Shown: positions 21,082 to 31,560, numbered from the stretch's first letter. The stretch is 64,000 nucleotides of DNA from Symbiodinium natans (GCA_905221605.1 CAJNDS010001112.1:2847812-2911811); one strand, 5' to 3'. The notes: generated by a model from the letters alone, not told the origin. Numbers and translations: made by a program.

Positions 21082-21162
21082 TATAAGATATAATATATAT
21101 ATATATATATCTATCTAATTTAATATAATATACATATATTATATATAATCTATACATTATAT
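21082..21162. repeat. (TA)n-rich tract
   Basis: TATATATA with TAATATAATATAC variants. Confidence 0.9.
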
Positions 21163-21179
21163 AGGGCTTTAGGGGGCAA

Positions 21180-21616
21180 GTACGAATTGAACGAGACGAG
21201 CTCAGGCAAACACGCGCCCATGTCGTTTTGAATCTTGCACATCTTGCCACTCGAGGCCTTGAAGAAAGTGTCTTCCAGCGTGGACCAGGAATCTGCCGAA
21301 TCACCAAGTCTGCGACTGTACTCCGCTCTTGTTGCCGCCACTGTCGGCAGCGGCTCCCACCTGCTCATCTTTGCTTCCTTGCTGGATGCAGTAGCCCGGT
21401 GCCACGGTCCCCTCCCTGCCTAGCAAGGATAGCCTCCGCAAAGGTCTGTGGCACCATAGGCTGGAGCGCCTGAAGCTTGTTTGCTACTAGTAATACCAGG
21501 TCCCCCTGCCCCCTCCCACAAACATCAAGGCTTTGGCGCTCTCCAGCTGCAAGAAGTCCTTTCTGCCCCATGTCTGTTAGGGTTGGCTCAAGGAGGTGGT
21601 GATCAGAGCCATGCAA
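21180..21616 (-). CDS. Unidentified gene, two exons
   Basis: The upstream exon (about 21590-21410) reads LTDMGQKGLLAAGERQSLDV and later VANKLQALQPMVPQTFAEAI. The downstream exon (about 21368-21180) reads SRWEPLPTVAATRAEYSRRL, SADSWSTLEDTFFKASSGKM and NDMGACLPELVSFNSYLPPK. Both have clear amino-acid sense in minus frames. There is no ATG in a strong position and no known domain. It is followed by a TA-rich microsatellite (21082-21160). Confidence 0.45.
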
Positions 21617-21958
21617 CCCGTCGCATTACTATTTCATGATACAAGTATAAGTAGCTCTGTATGTACATAAGTCCGTCAGCGAGTGCAAGCGACCCGCAAC
21701 ATGAAGGTGCAGAACTAGGAGAGGCCCCGACAGGAAACACGAAGTCTTAAGCAAGCATGCAAAGTACTGCCTAATATCTGCCCCACCTTGTCTTCTTCAG
21801 ACAGGAACCAACTACTGAACCGATGACTTGCGGCGTTCTGTGGTACCGAGCACAGTGAGCGCAGCCTTTTGAACTTTTGCGCCCATCTTTGGCGACGGCT
21901 GCTAGCCGCGCTTGCTTTACACTGTACAAGTGCGCTGTGGCATGCATCGATCGGCATC

Positions 21959-22834
21959 TCATACTGATTGAGTGCCTGGCTCTGTTTCCACATGCTCTAC
22001 TTCTGCTGGAGCGCGGGCTTCTCTGTGCTTCGGGCGCCAACGGCGAACCATTTGTTTGGAAGGCGCTGCTCCATCGTCTGCCCTCTTTTGCCGTACGCCA
22101 AGCACTTCAGAGTTTGCAGCCACCTGGCGGGCTGAGTCCTGCAACTGGACGCAGCAGACTTCCCTGAACAGGTCACGTATTGCTTGAACAGCATGCGCTG
22201 GGGGCGTCTTCGTGCCAATGCCAGCAAACTTCATGTCTGCGGAAAGCGAGGGCGGCTGTTCAACGAGATTCCAGCATTGACAGCCACAATCCCACTTCTT
22301 CCAAACGGCTGTATTCACTTCGTAGAGCCACAGCTGGCAGGACCCGGCAGGCTCGGAACCATGTGGCTGAAAACGGTTCACGTAGACTTGAGCAGCCCAC
22401 TTTGTCCCACCACCAATTCGCAGAGGATACCGAGCATCCAGATCCTCCCAAGTGATTGCAAACATTGCCTCGGCCCACAGTGCCTGACAGACGTTGCGGC
22501 GGAACAAGTTCAACACATGCCAGTTCCTGGGCACGCTTTGGTGGAGTTGTTTTGCGGCGTCCCGCAGGTGTGGATCACATAGAGCTGCCGAAACCTTATT
22601 TGGCACGTCCACTCGCCCACCCGACCTGGCCGCAAACCCTCGATGCCCAGCATACGACCAATGAATGCACTGCCCGGAGGGGGCAAATCGAGCCATGGCA
22701 TCATCAAACTCCGCGTCGACACCCTCTGCCCCACCCGAGAATAGTGTCAAGACGTCCTGGCAGGGTGGTCGATGACACATCTGCAGCACGCTATCAAGAG
22801 CTACTGGTGGCTGATCGCTTCCATGTGCGGACAT
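21959..22834 (-). CDS. Intronless SLOG-like (DprA/LOG Rossmannoid) protein
   Basis: One uninterrupted 291-aa frame runs from ATG (22834-22832) to TGA (21961-21959). It has VLTLFSGGAEGVDAEF (GGAEGVD at residues 34-40), the glycine-rich nucleotide-phosphate loop after the first beta strand of SLOG proteins (DprA, LOG, YpsA). It also has SYAGHRG at 60-66, MFAITWED near 124-131, and GGGTKWAAQVYVNRF at 141-155, which resembles the second conserved loop of bacterial and phage SLOG-like proteins. The LWLYE...W.KWDC stretch follows. The last 60 residues are charged and probably disordered. SLOG domains bind nucleotide-derived ligands or process them; the actual ligand is unknown. A complete ATG-to-stop frame without introns stands out here and suggests lateral transfer or retroposition. 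Confidence 0.62.
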   Translation of the reverse strand: MSAHGSDQPPVALDSVLQMCHRPPCQDVLTLFSGGAEGVDAEFDDAMARFAPSGQCIHWSYAGHRGFAARSGGRVDVPNKVSAALCDPHLRDAAKQLHQSVPRNWHVLNLFRRNVCQALWAEAMFAITWEDLDARYPLRIGGGTKWAAQVYVNRFQPHGSEPAGSCQLWLYEVNTAVWKKWDCGCQCWNLVEQPPSLSADMKFAGIGTKTPPAHAVQAIRDLFREVCCVQLQDSARQVAANSEVLGVRQKRADDGAAPSKQMVRRWRPKHREARAPAEVEHVETEPGTQSV

Positions 22835-23095
22835 GGAGGTTGGCTACAGCGGCTGCGTGCAGCCAAGCGGAACCAGGCAACAATAAGCAAGCAGGCTGCA
22901 GGTACTCGAGTGAGCCCGATGTCTCGGCATACATGCTCCGATGCATGATATTGCACAGCACTCACTGAACCCGCAATGCTCATCACCGCTATCTGAAGTT
23001 ACCGAAGTTAGCCATAGAAACAACGCTCCAACCATGTTGAACTGTTGAACTCCACGGGAACTCCAGTTACGTAGTGATTTCGGTGACTATAGGCA

Positions 23096-23395
23096 ATGGG
23101 CAATGTATTGTGCTGTTCAGCACGTAATCTTTACATGTGTACACTCGCGGAGGAGATGGTCCTTGCTCTCCAAGTTTGCCGAGACCTCACCTGTTTTGTC
23201 GCTGGGCCTGAGACTGAGCAAAGCATAGCGCAGCAACAAGAAGAGCACACTACAATCACTATTGTCCGAGCACTGCAGAATCTTCAGGCCACGTGGCCAG
23301 CAGCGACGATGGCTGGGACCCAAGCGTTGCGATTGGCAAGAACCCACCTCCAACCAGCTCCAGCCATGACTCGGCCTCAAAGGTTTAGGGTTTAG
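23096..23395 (+). CDS. Possible small plus-strand ORF with acylation-type N-terminus
   Basis: 99 codons from ATG: MGNVLCCSARN then VLALQVCRDLTCFVAGPETE. MGxxxCC is the classical signal for N-myristoylation plus palmitoylation. It is against the strand of its neighbours and ends inside a TTTAGGG array, so it may be chance. Confidence 0.2.
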   Translation: MGNVLCCSARNLYMCTLAEEMVLALQVCRDLTCFVAGPETEQSIAQQQEEHTTITIVRALQNLQATWPAATMAGTQALRLARTHLQPAPAMTRPQRFRV

Positions 23396-23435
23396 GGTTT
23401 AGGGTTTAGGGTTCAGGGTTTAGGGTTTAGGGTTG
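23382..23435. repeat. TTTAGGG array
   Basis: Seven units including one TTCAGGG. Confidence 0.95.
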
Positions 23436-23502
23436 GTGGCATGGGATGGTGTTCCACGCCGAGGCCAAGCTGCCGGCACCTGGATAACCCTGCACTTGCG
23501 AG

Positions 23503-23985
23503 CCCTCAGCCTCGGCGCAGCTTGTCGTGCCATTGACCAACTTTCAGATACGCGTAAAGTATACGATCTTCCTCACCTCGCAGTAGGGACAGCTTAGACT
23601 CCCAAATAAATTCTGCGAAATCTGCCGAATTGACTTCAAACATCCCTCAAAGCCCTTCTCCCTAGATGGGTGGCGTGCCACGCACCCCGCCGAAGGGCAG
23701 CTGAGACTTGGCCTCGGCTTTTGCAACCGAGCTACATACGGAGTTGTTTTCCAATTTGGGGGCTGTACGAGCCTAAGGGTTTGGGTTTGACCCACAATGT
23801 AGTCCCCAAATGGTAGGATTCCCTGGTAACAGGGAACCCCAAGAAGGTACCACCCTAACTTCGGAAACCCCCATATTTGAACTCACGGGTTCCATCAGCT
23901 TCCACAGCTGAACATCGCCGAACACCGCAGCGCAAAGGGCCTCTGGCTTCGCTCTGACGTGGAGATTCGTCAGAGCGGTGAACCT
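23503..23985 (-). CDS. Unidentified gene, two clear exons
   Basis: Exon about 23985-23899 reads LTNLHVRAKPEALCAAVFGD and then VQLWKLMEP, ending at a consensus CCC/GTGAGT donor. Exon about 23640-23503 reads MFEVNSADFAEFIWESKLSL and then LRGEEDRILYAYLKVGQWHD before a GAG/GC edge. The intron between holds family A copy 6 (about 23776-23880). The alpha-helical, acidic composition is convincing as protein, but no domain is recognised. A further exon may start near 23465 (VPAAWPRRGT). Confidence 0.55.
23776..23880. mobile_element. TIR element family A, copy 6 (intronic)
   Basis: Core GTAGTCCCCAAATGGTAGG and right arm CTTCGGAAACCCCCATAT. The left arm is degraded to GGGTTTGGGTTTGACCC. Confidence 0.72.
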
Positions 23986-23989
23986 CAGC

Positions 23990-25790
23990 AGGGTTTAGGG
24001 TTCAGGGTTTAGGGCATTAAGGGGTAAAAGGGAGGGACCCCTATAGAGCTCAAGGTCTATCCCCACTCATGCGCCACACACTGTTATGCCACAATGCTCT
24101 TGTACTGCTCTCTTATCTTACTATACTGTTGTACTCTTCAACCTTGATGATGTTAGATGTTTATCTTATCTTAGTTTATCTCATGTACCTTATTATCTTA
24201 TCAGCTTCTCATATTCCTACATGATTCTATTGTTTACGGTACCCTAAAACCCTAAAACCCTAAAACCCTAAAACCCTAAAACCCTAAAACCCTAAAACCC
24301 TAAACCCCAAACCCTGAACCCCAAACCCCAAACCCCAAACCCCAAACCCTAAACCCTAAACCCTAAACATGATTTTCGATACCGGGCCAAGGCTGCCGAG
24401 CGGCTCCAGGGGATGGGCAAAGGAGCCCTTGGAGCTGCCGTGACAGCCTCGCCTGGGAGGGAAAAGCCGCTTTGTTGGGTTTAGGGTTTAGGGTTTAGGG
24501 TTTAGGGTTTAGGGTTTAGGGTTTAGGGTTTAGGGTTTAGGGTTTAGGGTTTAGGGTTTAGGGTTTGGGGTTTAGGGTTTAGGGTTTAGGGTTTAGGGTT
24601 TAGGGTTTAGGTTTTTTTTTGCCACCCGCTTAGCTGACCTCTCGTTTAGGGTTTAGGGTTTATAGGGTTAAGGGTTTGAGGGCCCAAGAGCTGTGCGGTT
24701 CGTTTGTTTTTGCTCGCTCCCGCATAGCTGGCAGAACCGCGCCACACGGTTGACGACTATCTATGCCGCTCAGAAGATTCGACTACGATTTGGGGTTTGG
24801 GTTTAGGGGTTTAGGGTGAGAGGACTTAGTGGCACGAGCACTGGCTGCCCATGAAGGGCTAGGGGGTCCAAAAAAATGCACATAGACTTCTCATGGGCAA
24901 GGCACCTCAGAATAGTGCGAACTTCTGCCTGCATGGAACCATTCCATACCATTGAGAGGCAGACAGATCACTCATAGAGAGAGAGAGAGAGAGAAAGAGA
25001 CGGAGAGAGGAGAGAGGGAAGAGGAAGAAGATCGAGGGAGGGAAAAACAAGAGAAGTCAACCACCTGGGCTCCAGGGGCAGCCCTGACCTCTAGCCAATT
25101 AACCTTCGCCAGAGGCCATCCTCACAACACCTGGTTAGGAACGAGCGCAAGCATGACGCCACGCAACTCACCACGCACACAGCTATGACTCGCTTTCCAC
25201 GCCCCGTATTGATTTCGGGCAGGGCGGTGGCTTCTTGCGGGGGAGGGGGGTGGTGCTGCTCACATTGATTAATTTAAACTATGTCACTCGTGTGCGCTTC
25301 CAAACCCAACTCCCAACCTTGAAAGCCCTCTTCCCCTGACCAGTGAATGGTGCTGTTTACGGTTTTGGGTTTAGGGCTATGGTTCAGGCTTAGGGTTTAG
25401 GGCTAGGGTTCAGGGTTTAGTGTTTAGGGTTTAGGGCTAGGGTCTAGGGTTTAGGGTTTTGGGTTTCGGGAAACCTTGCTTTGGACTGGGCCCAGGGCGA
25501 CTCCAGGAGGAGGCCGAGACTTGGCGGAGCCCAAGGGAGGAGAGGAGGCTTCTGTTGGGGGTTTAGGTTTAGGGTTTAGGGTTGAGGGTTCAGGGTTTAG
25601 GGCCTTCGGCTTAGGGTTTAGGTCAGTTTAGGTTTCAAGGTTTAGGTTTCTGCAAGCACTCTCTGCAGCAGCAGGCTTCACGCTCGTGCTTCTTTGGGTT
25701 TAGGGTTTTCTGCAGCGCTTTCTCTGAAGAGCGGCGGTTTTGGGTTTAGGGCCACCCCCCGCCCTCGCCCCCCCCCCCTCCCCCCCTATA
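23990..25790. repeat. Telomere-repeat-rich gene desert
   Basis: Contains CCCTAAAA 8-mers (24241-24300), CCCCAAA/CCCTAAA (24300-24368), a long TTTAGGG array (24476-24612), degenerate TTTAGGG (24640-24680, 25360-25460, 25555-25640), a GA microsatellite (24976-25020) and poly-C (25768-25788). No credible exon seen. Confidence 0.9.
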
Positions 25791-25799
25791 AGATAGTCA

Positions 25800-26570
25800 T
25801 GTAATAAGAGTGTAATCTATTTTTATAATAAGATATTCAAAAAACTGAGAGAATAGTATGCTTACATAAGAATATCATATGATTGTTTATGTTTTATAGG
25901 ATAATATACTACTATGCCAGACATCACCTACCCTACAGCATTAGGATGTATCATGTCTTGGCGAAGCAGCCATGGGCCATGTCCGGCCCTCCGCTCACCT
26001 CGATGAAGGGGAGCACGCAGGGATGGTTGAAAGGCAGTCAAGAGGCCCGTGGCTTCTGCCATCGATCAGCATGTAAGCACCGCGGGCTGTTTCAGGCACC
26101 TCGGAAGGAACAGTCCCAACAAGCTGCCCAGTATATATGCTTCGGCGGCGAACTTGCATGTAAAACTGAGCCCTGGGTGAGGATTCTGGACAGTTTGATG
26201 GTTTGAGCAATGGCCCTGGCATTTGCGGATGCGCGGCTGTCGGAATCCAAGCCTCAGCCACGCAGCGCCAAGTCATCAATGGTGCCAGCCCATGCCAGGC
26301 TACACACACAGTAGGGCTTGGACAAAGCCATGCATCCTGCACCCTCCCAGACACCACACAGCCTCACAGGCCCCACAAGCGAGCGGTACAGCATGTGGTG
26401 GTTTGAGGTGGCATCGCACTGCAAAGCACTGTGCCAAGACTAGGGTGGATGCCTCTTGTCACCTGCTTGCGGGACCGCAGAGACATTGGTTGACTCGTGG
26501 ATTGAGCCCGGGCCTGGGCCACCTTCGGTGTATTCAGGCCTGGGCTCTCTCGGACAAAGACAATGGGCTT
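25800..26570. other. Possible exons, unresolved
   Basis: AT-rich to 25930. Minus frames at 26200-26000 read RSIYTGQLVGTVPSEVPETA and end at a good ATCGAG/GTGAGC donor, but two frames compete. Confidence 0.3.
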
Positions 26571-26574
26571 CATG

Positions 26575-27199
26575 ACCTGGCCGTGAGCCAAAAGTGAGCG
26601 AAGTCATGCGAAGCATCGTTTCTGCGAGACACGCTGCCTCGAAGCGCTCGTAGTTCCAGGCTGAGTCACGGCTGGAGGCTTCGCTGCTGGAGACACCAGA
26701 GACACCCGTGGGGATGACCGTGGGGATGCTCGCGGGGACCTGCCGCCGGTCTGCTCACAACTTGTGCGTTAAACTCAAGCATTTTTCCGGCAAAAGATAG
26801 GACACTCCTTGCAGGTCGAAATTATGTGCTTGAGTCTTCGAGTAGCGGCTGTGCACCGATCTACAAGTAGCAAGCTTGCGACCTGGGAGTTGCAGAAGGC
26901 AGGGCCTATGCTGTGCTGATCAGCAGATTCCGTGCGATGACTTGAGGCGCATCATGCTGTCTCTTCGGGACCGGGACAGGGTGAGGTCCGCCAATGTCAG
27001 CCATGAGTGATGCGGGACGAAAAGAAGCACCGATCTCCCTGGCCTTCTTGTCACTGGCACGCTCCCGCGTGCCGCGGTCCGAAGGCGGGTTGTGTGCAGC
27101 GTCAGGACGCTCTGCCTGAGGAAGGACCTTGTGGCCAACTAGCTTCTCTAGCTTCCCCTGGCCCATCGACAAGCCCGCTACACAGAACCCCTGAGGCAC
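26575..27199 (-). CDS. Unidentified gene, two exons
   Basis: The upstream frame (27190-26910) reads LVGHKVLPQAERPDAAHNPP, SDRGTRERASDKKAREIGAS and later GGPHPVPVPKRQHDAPQVIA. The downstream frame (about 26700-26590) reads SRDSAWNYERFEAACLAETM and LRMTSLTFGS. Composition is protein-like and mostly polar. No family, signal peptide or membrane segment seen. Confidence 0.42.
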
Positions 27200-27389
27200 G
27201 TCACCCGTGGGACCCGGGCGGTGGACTTGCTGCTGGCCTCAGACCTGGCAAAACCAGGACGGGGGTTTTCTGCCGATTGTTTTACGCAATTGCCGTACTG
27301 GTCAATTTAACACCATGGCCTCGTTGGTGTCGGTTGAGTGCCAGGAGCGGTCCCTAAGGCCACAGGGCCGGCCATTCGGGAGTTTTTTT

Positions 27390-27632
27390 GGGGGTTTAGG
27401 GTTTCGGATTTTAGGGTTTAGGGTTTAGGGTTTAGGGTTTAGGGCTGACTTGGCTCACTGATCCGTCCTCCCCTGCCTCCCGGGATCTTGCCGTTCACGC
27501 CGGTCGGCTTCGCTGAAGACGCCTTGCCCCGCAGAGGCCATGCCGAAAGGCTGCCCTAAACCCTAAACCCTTAAGCACAAACCCTAAACCCTAAACCCTA
27601 ACCCCTAAACCCTAAACCCTAAACCCTCTGAA
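27390..27632. repeat. Telomere-like arrays, opposite orientations
   Basis: TTTAGGG at 27412-27444 and CCCTAAA at 27555-27630, again facing each other. Confidence 0.95.
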
Positions 27633-27879
27633 CCCAGGCTCTGCACGTCAGCTGGCTCTGAAACGTGGCAGACCTCATACGTCCACTACACCCACAAACC
27701 TACGAGCCTAAATCCCACATGCCAAACCCTCAATCCTAAACCCTAAGCCCTCCGGCCTTCCCAGCCAGGTTCTCCTTCTGGTCCAAAGTCTTTGTTCTCG
27801 GAGGTCAGTCAAAGTGATGGCTGAAACTTCTATTGTATATCCGGTTATGTGGTACGTATAATACAGAGTACATGTGTGT

Positions 27880-27886
27880 GTACATA

Positions 27887-27918
<32 letters not shown>

Positions 27919-27968
27919 ATATATATATACACATACACATATATATATATATATAGATATATATCCAT
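27880..27968. repeat. (TA)n/(TG)n microsatellite
   Basis: TATATA with a TGTGTG core and CACATA. Confidence 0.95.
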
Positions 27969-28134
27969 CTACATTTATATTTCTTTATATTTACATTTGT
28001 ATGTATATTTATCATCTGTGGCATATTTACTTCTGACTTTGGGCTTGTTCTCTCCCCCCTTTTGCACTCTGGGGGTCCGGCTGGTTGGGAGTCGGAGCTC
28101 CGGCTTTGTTGGCTGCCTTTGTGCCTCGGCTTTT

Positions 28135-28250
28135 GGGGTTTGTAGGGTTTACAGGGTTTATATAGGGTTTATAGGGTTTATAAGGGTTTATAGGGTTTCT
28201 AGGGTTTATAGGGTTTACAGGGCTTACAGGGTCTCTAGACTCTAGGGTTT
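28135..28250. repeat. GGGTTTATA variant array
   Basis: TAGGGTTTATAGGGTTTACAGGG units of 9 bases, a lengthened relative of TTTAGGG. The minus frame reads as NP(I/Y)NPYKP repeats, not a gene. The adjoining minus frame 28340-28270 (RMAAWLRNGAPCAATAAAQ) might be an exon. Confidence 0.9.
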
Positions 28251-28399
28251 CTCCTTCAGTTTGGGCAGCTGCCGTGGCAGCACAAGGTGCCCCATTGCGA
28301 AGCCAGGCTGCCATTCTGGCCTGCCTGCTTCTTTGACAAGGGCCGTCGGACCTTAGGTGCGAACTCTTGCGCAAAAAATCTCTGGGATTCTCCTCCCCC

Positions 28400-29100
28400 C
28401 CCGAAATCCCCTCAGCAACGTGCCCAGGAGGCACCATCATCCCAAGAGATCCTGCGCCGCTGCAGCTAGATTGCTAGATCCCACGCAGCCCCTGTGGCCC
28501 CGCAAATCCCCCCCCCCCCCCACCAAGCGCAAAGGAGGTCCTGTCGGAAGCTGTCAATTTGCCCTCAAAGGTCGGGGCACCTGACTCCGACTCCTACCGG
28601 CTTTTTCGATTTCGTTTCCTGACTGCACGGCAGAAGGGCGCTGAGTTTAGTCGCTCGCTCTAGCTGAATTTAAGGGTCGGGGATTTGGGGGTCAGGAGCT
28701 GACGCGGAGACGTGCCCCGCAGGTTCACAAAGTATCCACGTGAAACATCTGCAATCTGCATGAACCATGCGCAGGAAGCATCGACGCGATGCGCGGGCGC
28801 GCGTGTCCGGCGAGGTAGGGGTGAACCGCACGAGCCATGTCGAGGCACAGTGGGCGGGACATTGGGCAGCTATGTCCAGCGCAAAAGAGCTCAGAGACAA
28901 GAGAAGGAAGACAACTGTTGGTACCTAAAAGTGTACAAGAACTCGTGACACTTCTGCAGGCTTGCGAATGCTTGCGGATGCTTGCGGCATCAATCAGTCC
29001 ATCAATTCTATCAGGTCAAGTCTAGCTAAAGGCACGAGCGACGAAGCCAGCTGCTTGATCTGCTTGTATCCCTAAACCCTTTTTGAGCACGGTCTTTGGA
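28400..29100. other. No confident gene
   Basis: Both strands keep open frames at 28670-28950 (minus HCASTWLVRFTPTSPDTRAR); strand and reality undecided. Poly-C at 28508-28522. Confidence 0.35.
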
Positions 29101-29101
29101 T

Positions 29102-29165
29102 GTACCCTAAACCCTAAACCCTAAACCCTAAACCCTAAACCCGAAACCCTCCTAAACCCTAAGGT
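29102..29165. repeat. CCCTAAA array
   Basis: About eight units. Confidence 0.95.
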
Positions 29166-29226
29166 TCTTGGGGCCAAGCCAGAGTTGGGGGAGAAGACGA
29201 CAGCATCGGGACGTGGGAAAGAAACC

Positions 29227-29600
29227 TCATGGGGCACGCGTGGCGAAGGCGCTCATATGGCGATTTCCGAAATAGGGGTACCCCTTGTATTACCCAAAAT
29301 AAAGCATATATATATATATATATATATAATCCTTTTTAAAGGAACCCCAAGGAGGGTACCCCTATTTTCGGAAACCTCCATATGTCAAAATAATTCAACA
29401 AGGATGTCATGAAAGCCGCCTCCACCTCCACTCCATCTGGACCGCGCATGCGCTGGTTTTTGATGATGACCTGCGGCAGCAGGCTCTTCTGATTGCCCGC
29501 TATTTGCAGTTCAGTTGCCAAGCTGCAGGCCACCGCGCCCTCATTGTCTTCCCACTCCCCATCAATGGAGGGGGTGTGCACCTGAGCAAAGCTACCAGAG
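29227..29600 (-). CDS. Unidentified gene, last two exons split by an introner
   Basis: Exon about 29581-29376 starts after GCTCAG and reads VHTPSIDGEWEDNEGAVACS, LATELQIAGNQKSLLPQVII and AAFMTSLLNYFDIW. It is directly followed by family A copy 7 (29375-29252, GT...AG). Removal gives DIWSAFATRAP and TGA at 29227-29229. The frame upstream of the acceptor (SSAVCSDSGSFAQ) is less certain. No known domain; the segment is compact and soluble-looking. Confidence 0.5.
29252..29375 (-). mobile_element. Introner: TIR element family A, copy 7 with TA expansion
   Basis: On the gene strand it begins GTTTCCGAAAATAGGGGTAC and ends TTTCGGAAATCGCCATATGAG. Its core contains a (TA)n run of about 24 bases not seen in other copies. 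CATATG flanks both ends. Confidence 0.75.
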
Positions 29601-29832
29601 TCTGAGCACACCGCGCTGGACCTTCGGCTTCTCCCCGTGGACTTCTGCGCCAACAAGCAGAATCATAGCGGACATGCTGCAAAGCTTGCACGTTGCATCA
29701 GCATGCCGCTTGCAGGGGGGGCCCATGGATCCCACGGGAGCGAGCCATTCGCCATGCGCTTTGAGGCTTCAGCAGGGTTGGCAGCAGCAGCTTGCTGCTG
29801 CAACTTCTCCTCCAAGCTTCGGACGGCCGTTT

Positions 29833-29873
29833 AGGGTTTGGGGTTTGGGGTTTAGGGTTTAGGGTTTAGGGTT
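29833..29873. repeat. TTTAGGG/TTTGGGG tract
   Basis: Six units. Confidence 0.9.
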
Positions 29874-29879
29874 TACGTT

Positions 29880-30770
29880 TCGAACATGGGAAACATGGTA
29901 TTTCAACGCTGCATAGTCTGATGGGTGGTTTGAAGCTCAGCACATTGATCCCCGTCAGCATGCTCCAACCTCGATCTCGTCGAAATCGAACATCGCGAAG
30001 AAGGATCCATCACCACCATCTACAAACTGGTTGCTTAGGACTATCCCTTGACTTCCCCTCATGACAGTCAGAAGCGCATAGTAGCTGGGGATCATTCAGG
30101 TGACTGGTGTATGTATCTCTGCGAAGCAAATGAAGAGCTTGGAGCGGTTCAAGAGAGCTGCAATTGGCCAGGGCATACTGATGCATACTGGGACGGACGT
30201 GTCCTACAAAGTTGCAGACTATGGAATGGCCCGCTGCTGGTTGACACTTTGCTGCCGATTCGAGGGGCCGGGATGATCCTTGCCAAGGCACGCTCCGCCG
30301 CCAGGTAACCCTAAACCCTAAACCCTAAACCCTAAACCCTAGGAAGTAGTCTTTTCTCGGAGCAATTCATCGTGTAGCAAATCAGTCGCTTATGAAACTG
30401 GACAGCCTGCGCTCAGTTTCACTGAGCGGCTGTCCGTCGCTTTCGCTAGCCGCTAGCAGGACTCAAGAACACTAGAAAACAATTGGGGGCTGTCCGAAAC
30501 TTCGGCCCTTGGATGGGATCCATGGCATCAGCCGCTAAAAGGTGTATATGTGTATACATAATGTGCATATATCCATTGTCCATGTTATATATATATATAT
30601 ACACATATATACATATATATATATATATACTTTATGTACACAAGTTTCTTAGAACAGCCACCAACTGGCTTTGGAAGCCTTGCCCTCAACTGGGAGCCTA
30701 ACAGGGCGAGCACAGCCCGGGACCTCGATTTTTGGCCCCGGGGGCCATCTTCAGGCTCCCGCTACACTCC
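29880..30770. other. No confident gene
   Basis: Competing frames on both strands at 30010-30308; a short CCCTAAA array at 30307-30342; TA microsatellite 30586-30631. Confidence 0.4.
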
Positions 30771-30919
30771 TACCATTTGCTTAAGAACCCCCCAAAAAAA
30801 TTGTTTAACAAAAAATATTCATGAAAATAATGATAATCAGAATCATCCCTATATTACCCTTTAAGGGAAGAACAGTTGTTGTTTTTTTTGGGGGGGGGGG
30901 TGCTTAAGCAATTGGTAGA
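30770..30919. mobile_element. TIR element family E, copy 1
   Basis: Ends CTACCATTTGCTTAAGAACC and GGTGCTTAAGCAATTGGTAG form an inverted repeat around an A/T-rich core with poly-A and poly-G runs. No ORF. Confidence 0.7.
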
Positions 30920-31221
30920 CTCCGCTTCATCTCGGTACGCCGCTACGCATGACGCATCGCCAAACTGGTGCCGTCAGCAGCTTCCATTCCCATTTTTTGG
31001 TGCAAGTGAATTACAGCACATCGGGAGCTGATCTCTCTGATGGCTGTCCTACTTGTAACTCAGAACACCTCCTCAATATCCAAACCTCAGTGGCTGCGGT
31101 GCACCGGGGTGCCAGCAAGCAGCAAGCACGGCAGCTGCAGGTGCAGGTTCGAAAGTATCCTGGAGTTCAGCTTCTCACTGTGTTCTGGGTCCTGGGAGCC
31201 TGCCCAGCATGACCTTGGCAG

Positions 31222-31345
31222 CCTGGGGCAGGGCGCCACATGCAGTAGTCATGGGTGACATGGTCCACGTTCGGCCTCACGTCTAGCTCCCATGCTGTAG
31301 CGAGGTCCGTGGGGACCATCTCCAGGCATATAGTTTGGGCCTGCA
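31222..31345 (-). CDS. Single clear exon, unidentified
   Basis: Acceptor TTTGCAG then AQTICLEMVPTDLATAWELD, VRPNVDHVTHDYCMWRPAP, leaving at CCAG/GC. The sense is strong but there is no recognisable family. The 31060-31220 stretch to its 3' side may hold more exons. Confidence 0.45.
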
Positions 31346-31364
31346 AACAGCACTGGGTTTCAGT

Positions 31365-31560
31365 TCTAAACCCCAAACCCCAAACCAGCAACCCTAAAGA
31401 CTCAACCCTAAACCCTAAACCCTTTAAACCCTTTAAACCCTTTAAACTCTTTTAAACCCTTTTGAACCCTTTTAAACCCTTTTAAACCCTTTTAAACCCT
31501 TTTAAACCCTTTTAACCCTAAACCCTAAACCCTAAACAACCCTCTAAACCCTACAAGCCA
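31365..31560. repeat. CCCTTTTAAA variant array within CCCTAAA
   Basis: CCCTAAA, then CCCTTTAAA (9-mer) and CCCTTTTAAA (10-mer, about nine units at 31440-31515), then CCCTAAA again. Confidence 0.95.

Noticed and set aside
21580-21595. TTGGCTCAAG, the 3' end of the dinoflagellate spliced leader
   Set aside because: Only ten bases match and it is on the plus strand, opposite to the genes; not a convincing relic.
24200-24620. Interpretation of the repeat block as a true chromosome end
   Set aside because: Unique sequence and genes continue on both sides and arrays change orientation, so it is interstitial.
26000-26040. Minus NHPCVLPFIE resembling a kinase strand motif before a GTGAGC donor
   Set aside because: Only ten residues, a stop just upstream in frame, no other kinase motif found.
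30190-30240. Plus-strand YKVADYGMAR resembling a protein-kinase activation-loop start
   Set aside because: No catalytic loop, glycine loop or lysine motif nearby, and opposite to local gene strand; likely chance.
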